A stretch of 64,000 bases of DNA from contig CP080408.1 of NCBI GenBank assembly GCA_019448215.1, forward strand, positions 2,108,001 through 2,172,000, written 5' to 3'. The stretch's first letter is position 1; each line of letters opens with the position of its first letter. The notes beneath the pieces were generated by a model. The model did no database searches and had not been told where the DNA came from. It worked only from the letters and a program-made list of their open reading frames with translations. The translations under genes and the position numbers were made by a program. Below, one piece after another: positions 49,624 to 58,565 of this stretch. This stretch comes from Thalassovita mediterranea. Lineage in GTDB: Bacteria > Pseudomonadota > Alphaproteobacteria > Caulobacterales > Hyphomonadaceae.

Positions 49624-50649
49624 ATGCGCAGGCCGATGTCCAGAGCATTTGTAGAGATCGGGGATATCCAGCCGCTCGTTGATGCAGCGGTTGAGCATGG
49701 CGTCGATCTTGCGCCTTTCATTCAGCGCTCAGACGAGGGCGGCGACGCCAGGATCGAGATTGCTGACTATTTCCGCATCCAGAGATCGCTGGCGCTCGCG
49801 TCTGACGACCTCACGGCGGTCATCTCCAGCCGGAAGCTGACCTTCAAGACCGGCCAGTTTCTCATCGCACAGATGCAGAATGCCACCTCGCTCATGGCGA
49901 CGATCGAGATCCTCGCTGAGCATATGAACATGATGCATGGTGACACGTATAACTCGGTCCGGTTCGGCGATAGCCGCCTGGCCCTGATCATTGATGACAG
50001 TCATTTTCCGTATCGCTCGCGTGAGAATACTGACTTCGTCGAGCTGGTCGGCGATTGCCTGACGATCAAGATCCACTGCCTGCTGGACAGTCTGACCGAA
50101 GGGGCAGCGAGTGCGGCGCTACGGCGGATCAAGCTCAAGCGACGGCGAGGCGAGACGCGCCGGCCGCAGAACGCATTCTGGTCGGTACCACTCGAGTATG
50201 GCGCGCCAGCCTATGAGCTGATCTACGATTTCGACCTTGCCTGCGCACCGCTTCAGATCCGCGAAACTGTCGATATGAGTACGGACGGACTGTTCTCGCG
50301 CGTCATCAGCCACCTTGATGCGCGCGAAGCGATTGACGGAGAGCGCAGCATTGCGGCGCGTACGCGTGATTTGCTGGAGGATGGTCTTTCGCGCCAGTCT
50401 GACGTGGCCCGAAAGCTGGATATCAGCGTCGCAACACTGCGCCGGCGCCTCTCGGAAGAGGGGGTCCAGTTCCGCGATCTCTTGCTTGAGACACGCCTCC
50501 TGCGCGCTGAAGGCATGCTGAAACGGGGCGCCTCCGTGGCACAGGCGACCGAGGCGCTGGATTATTCCGACATCCGCGCTTTCAACCGCGCCTTCAAGCG
50601 CTGGAAGGGGAAGACGCCCGCCGCGTTTGCGCAGGATTTCCAGTCCTGA
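49624..50649 (+). CDS. AraC-family regulator (arabinose-binding-like N-domain)
   Basis: This is a 341-aa regulator of the group with a long N-terminal ligand domain (about residues 1-200) and a C-terminal AraC HTH. The N-domain includes FIQRSDEGGDARIEIADYFR and MATIEILAEHMNMMHGDTYN. The HTH reads QSDVARKLDISVATLRRRLS, then EDLLLETRLLRA-like helices (RDLLLETRLLRAEGML), and EALDYSDIRAFNRAFKRWKGKTPAAF. Members of this group commonly control fatty-acid, alkane or sterol-type acyl catabolism. It is just outside the island and upstream of the TonB receptor gene, which it may activate. The ATG at 49636 is an alternative start. Confidence 0.82.
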   Translation: MRRPMSRAFVEIGDIQPLVDAAVEHGVDLAPFIQRSDEGGDARIEIADYFRIQRSLALASDDLTAVISSRKLTFKTGQFLIAQMQNATSLMATIEILAEHMNMMHGDTYNSVRFGDSRLALIIDDSHFPYRSRENTDFVELVGDCLTIKIHCLLDSLTEGAASAALRRIKLKRRRGETRRPQNAFWSVPLEYGAPAYELIYDFDLACAPLQIRETVDMSTDGLFSRVISHLDAREAIDGERSIAARTRDLLEDGLSRQSDVARKLDISVATLRRRLSEEGVQFRDLLLETRLLRAEGMLKRGASVAQATEALDYSDIRAFNRAFKRWKGKTPAAFAQDFQS

Positions 50650-50764
50650 TCACCGTCGATTGAGCGAAAGTGTTCACTGGCCTTGACGATAAGTGTCATG
50701 GCGGCGACCCGGCAAGATGAGACACCTGCCTGCAATGCGCGAAGATGCATGAAGGGAGGATATC

Positions 50765-53119
50765 ATGAAACTTTGTACCCCGCATTCCGCTCGCCTGGCG
50801 CTCGTCTCGGTCATTGCCCTGACCGCCGGTATGGCCGCTACGGCCCAGACCGACACAGCCGCTTCCGATACGGCTGACGAAGTCCAGGACCAGCGCCGCT
50901 TCAATACGGTGACCGTCACCGCCCAGCGCCGCGAACAGAGCCTTGTCGACGTTCCGCTGTCCGTTTCGGCCTTTGATGGCGAGCTTCTGGCAGACCTTGG
51001 CGTGGCTGACCTGACAGAAGTCGCGAAGATTTCGCCGAACGTAACGCTGGAAGTTTCCCGCGGCACGAACACGACGCTGTCGGCCTTTATCCGCGGCGTT
51101 GGCCAGCAGGACCCAGTCGCAGGCTTTGAGGCTGGCGTCGGTATCTATGTCGATGACGTCTACCTCAACCGTCCGCAGGGCGCTGTGCTTGATGTCTATG
51201 ACGTTGAGCGCGTCGAAGTCCTGCGTGGCCCGCAAGGCACGCTCTATGGTCGCAACACGATTGGTGGCGCGATCAAATACGTGACGCGCGGTCTCTCGGA
51301 TGAGCCGACCTTTGAAGCCAATGTCAAAGTTGGTAGCTACAGCCAGCTTGATGGCGTCCTGACCACATCGCTGCCAGTGACGGACACCTTCCGTGTCGGC
51401 GCAGCTGTTGCGAGCTTTAACCGTGAGGGCTTCGGTGAAAACCGGATCACCGGCGAAGAGAACTATAACAAGGAACTCTTCGGTGCGCGTGTTTCAGCCG
51501 AGCTCGACCTTGCCGATAATTTCCAGCTGCGCGCTGCGGCCGACTACTCGCTGGACAAGTCGAACGCCCGTCAGGGCCACCGTCTGATTCCGGACCAGTT
51601 CCCGCCTTTCACCTATCCGGTGCTTGGCGACGTGTTTGACACGCGCGCTGGCCTGAATGCGGTCGACCAGCGCGTCGAAGCCTATGGCGGCTCTCTCATC
51701 GCTGAGTGGGACCTCAACGACAACTGGACGATCAAGAATATCCTGGCTTACCGCGAGGATGAAAGCACCTCGCCGATCGACTTTGACTCGCTGCCTGAAG
51801 CCGATGTCGACGTCCCGGCGATCTATGAGAACGACCAGTTCTCCGAAGAGCTTCAGTTCCTCTATTCGGGCGACCGTCTGAACGGTCTCATCGGTGTCTA
51901 CTATCTCGACGCCAATGCTTCGACCGTCTTCGACGTGCTGCTGGCCACGACCGGTGCTGTCCTCAATCTTCCGGGTCTCAATGCGCAGACCTTTGGTGAT
52001 GTGGGCACGGAAACCTGGTCGATCTTTGGTGATTTCACCTATGACCTGACCGATCAGTGGTCGCTCTCGCTTGGCGGGCGCTACACTGAGGATACACGCA
52101 CCTCGCTCGTTCAGCGTCGCACCTATATCGGCGGCTTCTCCGAATTCTTCGGCGGCGCAGGCATCCCGATCGCGACAACGTCAGACTTTAATGGCGAAGC
52201 GACGTTTGACGATTTCAGCCCGCGCATCTCGCTCAGCTATGCGGTGACGCCAGAGTCGAACCTCTATGCGACCTACTCGCAGGGCTTCAAAGGCGGCTCT
52301 TTCGACCCACGCGGTCAGACGACGGCGGCACCTGACCTCAATCAGGATGGCACGGTTTCGCAGGATGAAATCTACACCTTCATGCAGTTCGACCCGGAAG
52401 AGGTCGACTCCTACGAGGTGGGTTACAAGGCGAGCCAGCTTGGCGGCCGTGTGAACTACAGCCTCGCGGGTTTCTATTCCGATTATAAGGACGTGCAGGT
52501 GCCTGGTTCTATCGGTGTCGATACCGATGGTGACGGCGTCAACGACTCCTTCTCGGGCGTGACCACGAATGCCGGCGCGGCGACGATCTGGGGCGTCGAG
52601 TTCGAAGGGACAGCAACGCTTGCCGAAGACATGGCGCGCGCAGGCGACCTTCTGAACCTTGGCTGGTCTGTCGGTTATCTCGATGCGCAGTATGACGAGT
52701 TCATCGATGCTTTCGGCAATGATGTCTCTGACCAGCGCGTTATCCAGAACACGCCAGACTGGACCGCGAACGGCCGGATTTCCTATGACACGCCGTTTGC
52801 CGGGGGCAATCTGCTTCTCAACACGCAGCTTTCCTATCGCGGCGAGTCCAGCCAGTTCGAAGTGCCAAACCCGTTCCTCGATCAGGACGCGTTCACGCTT
52901 TGGGATGCCAGCATCCGCTGGGAAACCGAGGATGGCCGTTGGGGCTTCAATCTGACCGGCAAGAACCTCACCGATGAAGAGTACATCGTTGCTGGCTATA
53001 ACTTCGTGACGGTGAACCCGAACGGCACGTTCACGCCAACGCTGGGTCTCGAAGGCACGCTGACCGCCTTCTATGGCGACCCGCGTACGGTGACGGCCGG
53101 TATCGACTACCGGTTCTAG
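50765..53119 (+). CDS. TonB-dependent receptor
   Basis: This is a 784-aa outer-membrane active transporter. It has a signal peptide (residues 1 to about 28, GMAATAQ), then a TonB-box-like region (FNTVTVTAQRREQSLVDVPLSVSAFDGELL) and a plug ending VEVLRGPQGTLYGRNTIGGAIKYVTRG. A 22-strand barrel follows, closing with the terminal motif TVTAGIDYRF. GGAGG precedes the ATG. It belongs to the iron-complex/vitamin-like TonB group widespread in Hyphomonadaceae and sphingomonads, where it often imports hydrophobic organic substrates. It is followed by a terminator and then by a hydrolase-MFS pair. Confidence 0.92.
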   Translation: MKLCTPHSARLALVSVIALTAGMAATAQTDTAASDTADEVQDQRRFNTVTVTAQRREQSLVDVPLSVSAFDGELLADLGVADLTEVAKISPNVTLEVSRGTNTTLSAFIRGVGQQDPVAGFEAGVGIYVDDVYLNRPQGAVLDVYDVERVEVLRGPQGTLYGRNTIGGAIKYVTRGLSDEPTFEANVKVGSYSQLDGVLTTSLPVTDTFRVGAAVASFNREGFGENRITGEENYNKELFGARVSAELDLADNFQLRAAADYSLDKSNARQGHRLIPDQFPPFTYPVLGDVFDTRAGLNAVDQRVEAYGGSLIAEWDLNDNWTIKNILAYREDESTSPIDFDSLPEADVDVPAIYENDQFSEELQFLYSGDRLNGLIGVYYLDANASTVFDVLLATTGAVLNLPGLNAQTFGDVGTETWSIFGDFTYDLTDQWSLSLGGRYTEDTRTSLVQRRTYIGGFSEFFGGAGIPIATTSDFNGEATFDDFSPRISLSYAVTPESNLYATYSQGFKGGSFDPRGQTTAAPDLNQDGTVSQDEIYTFMQFDPEEVDSYEVGYKASQLGGRVNYSLAGFYSDYKDVQVPGSIGVDTDGDGVNDSFSGVTTNAGAATIWGVEFEGTATLAEDMARAGDLLNLGWSVGYLDAQYDEFIDAFGNDVSDQRVIQNTPDWTANGRISYDTPFAGGNLLLNTQLSYRGESSQFEVPNPFLDQDAFTLWDASIRWETEDGRWGFNLTGKNLTDEEYIVAGYNFVTVNPNGTFTPTLGLEGTLTAFYGDPRTVTAGIDYRF

Positions 53120-53138
53120 TCAGATCTTTCCTCCCAAG

Positions 53139-53182
53139 GGGTGCGGCGGGCGCCAGTTTGTGCCGGCCGCACCCTGTTTTTT
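53139..53182 (+). terminator. Rho-independent terminator after TonB receptor
   Basis: A 9-bp stem GGGTGCGGC/GCCGCACCC (53139-53147 with 53166-53174) is followed by TGTTTTTT. It lies 20 bp after the receptor stop. Confidence 0.8.
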
Positions 53183-53198
53183 ACGGTAGGGACGTGCC

Positions 53199-54059
53199 TT
53201 GAGCGATATTCACTACAAGTCCGCCGACGGTCTCGACCTGTTCGCGAAATCCTACGGTCCGGAGGATGCCTCGCTCAGCGTGATCTGCATGCACGGGCTG
53301 ACGCGGAACCATAAGGATTTCGAGCCGATGATTGAGCGGCTTGGACCTCAGTACCGTTTTATCGCGGTCGATGTTCGGGGGCGTGGCCAGTCGGATTGGT
53401 CGACCAAGCCTGAAACGTACTCGCCGCAAGTCTATGCACAGGACATGTTCGCGCTCGCTGACCAGCTTCAGCTCTCCCGCATGGCGTTGATCGGAACCTC
53501 CATGGGCGGCCTCATGGCCATGATCATGGGGAGGGTCGCGCCGGAGCGGATCAGTGGAATGGTCCTCAACGATGTCGGCCCCGTGGTGAACCCGGCTGGC
53601 CTTGCGCGGATCGCCGCCTATTCGAAGGACCCCAAGCCTGCCCCGACATGGCAAGCGGCGGCCGAGAAAGTGAAAGCCGCGCAGGCCGACGCCTTTCCGG
53701 GCTTTGGCGATGATGACTGGATGGCATTCGCAAAGAGGACATGGCGCGAGGAGCCAGATGGCTCTGTGCGTGCAGACTATGACCCCGAAATCACGCGCTC
53801 GCTCGGCGAAGCGAAGGCCGGGCTTATGACCAGATTTGCGATGTGGCGTCTGTTTGGGTCACTGAAATCGGTGCCGATTCTGATCCTGCGCGGCGAGACG
53901 TCCGACATCCTGACGACATCGACCGCCAAACGGATGGCGCGCCGGCATCCAGCCAGCGAGCTAGTGACCATTCCGGATCGCGGCCATGCACCTCTGCTTG
54001 ATGAGCCCGCCACCATCAGCGCCATTTCGACATTCCTTCAGCGCCTGGAGACCAAGTGA
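53199..54059 (+). CDS. Alpha/beta hydrolase
   Basis: This is a 286-aa cytosolic alpha/beta hydrolase. The oxyanion region is VICMHGLTRNHKDFEPM, the nucleophile elbow is GTSMGGLMAM near residue 103, an acid is likely in ILRGETSDIL, and the catalytic His is in IPDRGHAPLLDEP. The start codon is TTG with AGGGA upstream; no ATG precedes the conserved beginning (SDIHYKSADGLDLFA). The stop overlaps the MFS start (TGATG), so the two are co-translated. It may cleave an ester brought in by the neighbouring receptor or permease. Confidence 0.84.
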   Translation: MSDIHYKSADGLDLFAKSYGPEDASLSVICMHGLTRNHKDFEPMIERLGPQYRFIAVDVRGRGQSDWSTKPETYSPQVYAQDMFALADQLQLSRMALIGTSMGGLMAMIMGRVAPERISGMVLNDVGPVVNPAGLARIAAYSKDPKPAPTWQAAAEKVKAAQADAFPGFGDDDWMAFAKRTWREEPDGSVRADYDPEITRSLGEAKAGLMTRFAMWRLFGSLKSVPILILRGETSDILTTSTAKRMARRHPASELVTIPDRGHAPLLDEPATISAISTFLQRLETK

Positions 54060-55360
54060 TGAGCCAGCAAGCCGCCGCCCCGAGCACCAGTTCAGTCCCC
54101 GGGCGCGCCTGGGTGCTTGCTGTCCTGACCCTTGTCTACACGTTCAACCATGTTGACCGGCAGATCCTCATCACCGTCATCGAGCCGATCAAGGCGGAGT
54201 TTGGTTTTTCCGATGGGCAGATTGGCTGGCTGACGGGCCTCGCTTTCGCAGCGCTATACGCCACGCTGGGTATTCCGGTGGCCATGTGGGCGGATCGCGG
54301 TAACCGGCGCAATATCATCGCGCTCGCGCTCACCATCTGGTCCGGTATGACGGCGCTGTCGGGCTTTGCGCAAAACTTCTGGCATCTCTTTCTTGCCCGT
54401 ATGGGCGTGGGCATTGGCGAGTCCGGTGGCACGCCGCCCGCGACCAGCATGATTGCAGACCTCTATCCGCCCCAGCAGCGGGCCTTTGCGCTTGGTGTCT
54501 ACACCTGCGGGATCGGCTTCGGGATCATGATCGGCTACATTCTGGGCGCTTATGTTTACGCCCATTTCGGATGGCGCGCGGCTTTCTTTGCCGCCGGTAT
54601 TCCGGGGCTTGTCCTCGCCCTGCTGGTCCGCTTCACGGTGAAGGAGCCGGTGCGCGGTTTTTCTGACGCGAGCCAGCCGACTGAGGACGCGCCGGGCTTC
54701 GGCGAGACCATGAAGTTCATGCTGAGCCAGCGCAGCTACATGCTCATCCTGCTTGGCTGTCTTCTCATCTGTATCTCGGCTAACGCCTTCGTCGCGTTTA
54801 CCTCCAGCTATCTGCAGCGCACATTCGATCTGCAGCCACAGGATGTCTCCTTGCCGCTCGGGCTGCTCATCGGCGGTGTCGGCGGGGCAGGGGCCATGAT
54901 CCTTGGCGCGACGTGTGACCGGCTCTCGACAAAGGATTTGCGCTGGCGTCCATGGATCATCGCCGCGACCAGCGCTGTCGCGCTACCATTTGCCTGGATG
55001 TTCCTGAGCGCGCGGACCGTTGAGATGGCCTATATCTGGAACATCGTTCCGAGCTTTGTCGGTCTCATCTACGCCTCCATCGCCTATACAGCGACGCAGG
55101 AGCTGGTGCGGGTCCGGATGCGCTCGGTTGGCGCCGCTTTCACCCTGTTCTGCCTGACCCTTATCGGCATCGGCGGGGGACCGCTCATCGCGGGCACGAT
55201 CAGCGACTATTTCGCGGCGGCCGGTCATGCGAGCCCGCTGGCGGATGCCCTGAAGGTGATCCTTGGCTTCAACGCCGCAAGCGTGATCTGTCTGATTCTT
55301 GCTGCGCGCTATTACCGCGATGATGCGGCGCGTGCCATGAAGGCCAGCATCGCCTCCTGA
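54059..55360 (+). CDS. MFS transporter (spinster-like)
   Basis: This is a 433-aa inner-membrane permease with about 12 hydrophobic helices. The N-terminal part has TFNHVDRQILITVIEPIKAEFGFSD, GWLTGLAFAALYATLGIPVAMWADRGNRR (MFS motif A) and ARMGVGIGESGGTPPATSMIADLYPPQQR, which is characteristic of the spinster-like subgroup. That subgroup is frequent in sphingomonads and Hyphomonadaceae next to TonB receptors. It is translationally coupled to the preceding hydrolase gene. The ATG is chosen over an in-frame GTG 3 nt upstream. Confidence 0.88.
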   Translation: MSQQAAAPSTSSVPGRAWVLAVLTLVYTFNHVDRQILITVIEPIKAEFGFSDGQIGWLTGLAFAALYATLGIPVAMWADRGNRRNIIALALTIWSGMTALSGFAQNFWHLFLARMGVGIGESGGTPPATSMIADLYPPQQRAFALGVYTCGIGFGIMIGYILGAYVYAHFGWRAAFFAAGIPGLVLALLVRFTVKEPVRGFSDASQPTEDAPGFGETMKFMLSQRSYMLILLGCLLICISANAFVAFTSSYLQRTFDLQPQDVSLPLGLLIGGVGGAGAMILGATCDRLSTKDLRWRPWIIAATSAVALPFAWMFLSARTVEMAYIWNIVPSFVGLIYASIAYTATQELVRVRMRSVGAAFTLFCLTLIGIGGGPLIAGTISDYFAAAGHASPLADALKVILGFNAASVICLILAARYYRDDAARAMKASIAS

Positions 55361-55458
55361 GGCCTTCCGCATACGCATGGATTCGCGCGACGGTTGAAGA
55401 GGGCTGGACAAGCCGTCAAACCGCTGATTAGCGTGCGTGGGGGGAAGGGGAGAGTTTC

Positions 55459-55707
55459 ATGAAACTCTGTATTATGGACGGTGATACCGTTCTGCTGAAC
55501 ATTGAAGATCACCGGGTGGACCTGCCAAGCTCTGAACGTGAGCGGGCGACATCCATGATGCTTCTGAGCGAGGCGCTCGTGCTGCTCGCCAATGCGTGTG
55601 AGGCCGACGCGATTGAGGAAGCCGCGTCCGAGATGAGCGACTCCATCCGTGCGAGCATGACGATGCGTGTGCGCGCAGACGAGATTATCGAGAAAACCAA
55701 GCACTAG
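55459..55707 (+). CDS. Small acidic protein of unknown function
   Basis: I do not recognise this 82-aa protein. It begins MKLCIMDGDTVLLNIEDHRV and is helical after residue 27 (RERATSMMLLSEALVLLANA, then EADAIEEAASEMSDSIRASM). It has no signal peptide or membrane span. GGGGAGAG lies upstream of the ATG. A shared bidirectional terminator separates it from the convergent TonB receptor gene. Size and composition are typical of a cytoplasmic helical mini-protein. Confidence 0.55.
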   Translation: MKLCIMDGDTVLLNIEDHRVDLPSSERERATSMMLLSEALVLLANACEADAIEEAASEMSDSIRASMTMRVRADEIIEKTKH

Positions 55708-55768
55708 TCTGGAAGCTGTGGATCGGCGCAAGGCCGCGCAGAGCGTACCTTTTCTCTCAGCCAATAAA

Positions 55769-55798
55769 AAAGCGCCGACCCCACGAGGCCGGCACTTT
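55769..55798. terminator. Bidirectional terminator
   Basis: AAAGCGCCG (55769-55777) pairs with CGGCACTTT (55790-55798), with one mismatch. A-run before and T-run after let it work for the 82-aa gene and the convergent receptor gene. Confidence 0.7.
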
Positions 55799-55829
55799 CT
55801 GTTTTGGTCGGGCAAAAGACCCTTTGGGC

Positions 55830-58448
55830 CTAGAACCGGTAGGACAGGCTCGCACCATAGGTCCGCGGCTTGCCAGCAAAGCGCATGATCACGTTCGCGT
55901 TCGAGGTGATCTGCTGCCAGTAATACTCGTCGGTGAGGTTCTTGCCCCAGAGCGAGACTTCCCAGCCGCTGTTCAGTGAATAGAGCGCGACCGACCCGTT
56001 GAGCAGGCCGTAGGAGTCGATGTCGTACAGCGGGTTGTCCGGGTCGCCAGCCGTGGAGTCGCTCTGCCAGCGGCCGTTGAGTGCAGCGGAGAAGCCGAGG
56101 CTCTCATTCAGCGGACGATCATAGAGGAAGGTCAGGCTTGCTGCCGTTTCCGGGCTGTACAGGAACGGATCGCCCTGAACATTGGTCGGCCGTCCAGCAA
56201 AGTCGAACGTGTCGAAGCTGCCATACTCGGTGTTGAGCAGGGTCAGACCACCGATTGCCGTCAGATTGTCCGTCAGCAGCCAGGTGATTTCAGCGTCGAG
56301 GCCGTAGGCTTCAGCTTCCGGAGCGTTCTGGAGCTGCGAGAGCGCCGTGTAGATCGGATCCGGGAAGAACTGTGCACCCTGCTTGTCGGTGTAGTCATAG
56401 TAGAACAGGGCAGCGTTTGCCTGCATGCGGCCGTCGAGAAGACCAGCTTTCATGCCGACTTCATAGGCAAGCAGGCTTTCCTGCGTCGCCGGGAAGTTCT
56501 GCTCTGCCTTCGATGCAGCGTTCACCGGAGTTGCAGCCGACTTGTAGCCTTTCGACACGGACGCAAAGAGGAGGAGGTCCTGGAAGCGCTCTGGCGTGTA
56601 GTTCGCCACAACGCGCCAAGAGACGTTGTCTTCCTTCACATTCGACACCACAGGGCCGAACGCGTTGTTCACATCGCTATAGGTGTTACAGCCATTCTCC
56701 AGAACCGGAGCCGGTGGCACGTTCACGTTCGGATAGAAGTTCACGAAGAAGAAGCGGTTGAAGACGTTCACGTTCGGCTGCATCGAGCCATCAATGTCCG
56801 CCGAGCAACCGACATAATCCTGCTCGTCTTCGGTATACCGAACGCCTGTGATGAGCTCCCATTCTGGGGTCAGACGCCAGTTGGCATTCGCAAAGATGCT
56901 TGCGCTGGTCGACTCGAACTCACCGATGTCCTGATACTTCTGGAAGGAACCGAGAAGTTCATTCGGCGTGTATGGCAGGCCGGTTTCCGGATCGACGTTG
57001 ATTGCGTTGATGAAGGCCTGTGTCTGCGCGACGAGGGCTGGCGGCAGGGCGCCAACTGGCACGCCGTTAAGAAGGGCGAGCGTATTGGCAGTGTCATAGG
57101 CAAGGCCCGTCGCGACAGCACTGATGAAGTTGCTGTTTGCGTTGTCGCGCAGCAGTGTCTGGTTGGCGTCGGTGATCTCGTCCTTGGAGTAGTAGGCACC
57201 GACCATCCAGTCAGCGATGCCGGTTGAGCCTTCAAGACGAAGTTCCTGGCTGAAGGAATCAATCTCAGCATTGATGTCCTGAAGAAGGATCGCGGCAGGC
57301 GCACCCGACCAGTCCAGAAGCGCTTCGCGTTCAAGCTGGTTGTAGCCGGTCAGCGACACGACCCGCATGCCGTTATCAAGACCCCAGTCGACGCCAAGCT
57401 TGTAGGCATTGAAGGTCGAGTCTTCTTCAAGCGGTCCGCGGAAGCCGGTGATACCAAATTCGGTATCTGCGCGGGCCGTGTACGGGGCCCAGTCGGCTTG
57501 CTCAGCCTCGGTCGGATTGTTGTTCAGCACATAGTTGACGACGCCGGGGGCGTTCGCACCCGCACCGCCACCAGCGAACGGGCTGAACGGGTTGGTTGCC
57601 GGCGTAAGACCGATGGCCTGACCACCAATGGTGTCAGACTGGTTGGTCCAGCCATTCCATGACAGGTCAACATCGATATTGCTGGTCGGCTGCCAGGCGA
57701 TGGCCGCACGGAAGCCGAGCTTGTCGACCTTGCCGCGGTCTTCGTTTGGACGGGTATCGGAGCGCTGCCAGCCTTCGTCGCTGGTCTCCTGACGGGCCGC
57801 GAGGCGGAACTGCAGCGTATCAGCGATCGGCACGTTGATCATGCCTTCATAGTTGAAGGTATCATAATTGCCGACATCGGCGACCAGGAACAGTTCGTGC
57901 TCGTCAGATGGCTTGTTGGTGACAACGTTGATCAGGCCGGCCGTGGTGTTGCGGCCAAAGAGGGTGCCTTGCGGGCCTTTCAGGACTTCGACGCGGTTCA
58001 CGTCGAACACCGGGCCTGAGTTCATGAACGGGAACGGATAGGCGACTTCGTCGACATAGGTACCGACCGTGGACGTCGCCGAGACGTTGATCGTGTTGAA
58101 GCCGATGCCGCGAAGCGTGTAGGTCGGCACGCCCTGATAGGATTGCGAGACCGAGAAGCTCGGGATGACTGATTGAAGGTCATCGACGCTATCGACGCGG
58201 AGGTCTTCGATCTGGTCTTCACCGAAAGCCTGGATCGACATTGGCACGTCGAGAACGGACTCCTCGCGGCGCTGGGCGGTCACCTGGATCGAAGTGAGGC
58301 GACGCTGGGCCTCTTCAGGTTCCTGCTGCGTGGTGGTGACCGTCTCGTCGCTCGAGGTGTCCTGCGCAAAAGCCGGCGACAGGCCTGCTGCAAGCGCGAT
58401 AGCCGTGCTCGAGATGAGGGTGTGGCGTAGTGTGACTCGTTGGATCAA
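55830..58448 (-). CDS. TonB-dependent receptor (large)
   Basis: This is an 872-aa outer-membrane receptor. The start codon is TTG, with GGAGG 5 nt upstream; it gives MIQRVTLRHTLISSTAIALAAGLSPAFAQ, a clear signal peptide. The plug shows RRLTSIQVTAQRREESVLDVPMSIQAFG, VEVLKGPQGTLFGRNTTAGLINVVTNKPS, and the barrel ends in TYGASLSYRF. It lies opposite the acyl-CoA dehydrogenase gene's direction of control region but on the same strand, 117 bp downstream of it. A role in uptake of a hydrophobic or organic substrate is inferred from its catabolic neighbours. Confidence 0.92.
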   Translation of the reverse strand: MIQRVTLRHTLISSTAIALAAGLSPAFAQDTSSDETVTTTQQEPEEAQRRLTSIQVTAQRREESVLDVPMSIQAFGEDQIEDLRVDSVDDLQSVIPSFSVSQSYQGVPTYTLRGIGFNTINVSATSTVGTYVDEVAYPFPFMNSGPVFDVNRVEVLKGPQGTLFGRNTTAGLINVVTNKPSDEHELFLVADVGNYDTFNYEGMINVPIADTLQFRLAARQETSDEGWQRSDTRPNEDRGKVDKLGFRAAIAWQPTSNIDVDLSWNGWTNQSDTIGGQAIGLTPATNPFSPFAGGGAGANAPGVVNYVLNNNPTEAEQADWAPYTARADTEFGITGFRGPLEEDSTFNAYKLGVDWGLDNGMRVVSLTGYNQLEREALLDWSGAPAAILLQDINAEIDSFSQELRLEGSTGIADWMVGAYYSKDEITDANQTLLRDNANSNFISAVATGLAYDTANTLALLNGVPVGALPPALVAQTQAFINAINVDPETGLPYTPNELLGSFQKYQDIGEFESTSASIFANANWRLTPEWELITGVRYTEDEQDYVGCSADIDGSMQPNVNVFNRFFFVNFYPNVNVPPAPVLENGCNTYSDVNNAFGPVVSNVKEDNVSWRVVANYTPERFQDLLLFASVSKGYKSAATPVNAASKAEQNFPATQESLLAYEVGMKAGLLDGRMQANAALFYYDYTDKQGAQFFPDPIYTALSQLQNAPEAEAYGLDAEITWLLTDNLTAIGGLTLLNTEYGSFDTFDFAGRPTNVQGDPFLYSPETAASLTFLYDRPLNESLGFSAALNGRWQSDSTAGDPDNPLYDIDSYGLLNGSVALYSLNSGWEVSLWGKNLTDEYYWQQITSNANVIMRFAGKPRTYGASLSYRF

Positions 58449-58565
58449 ATTTTCCTCCCTGGGATTCCGGCTTTTGACCGGTTGTTATGCCCGGGGAGGG
58501 TCGCCTCAGAGTCATTCCCAAACAAGCTATTGAAACTGACAGGGGATGCAATTCTGCAACAATTG

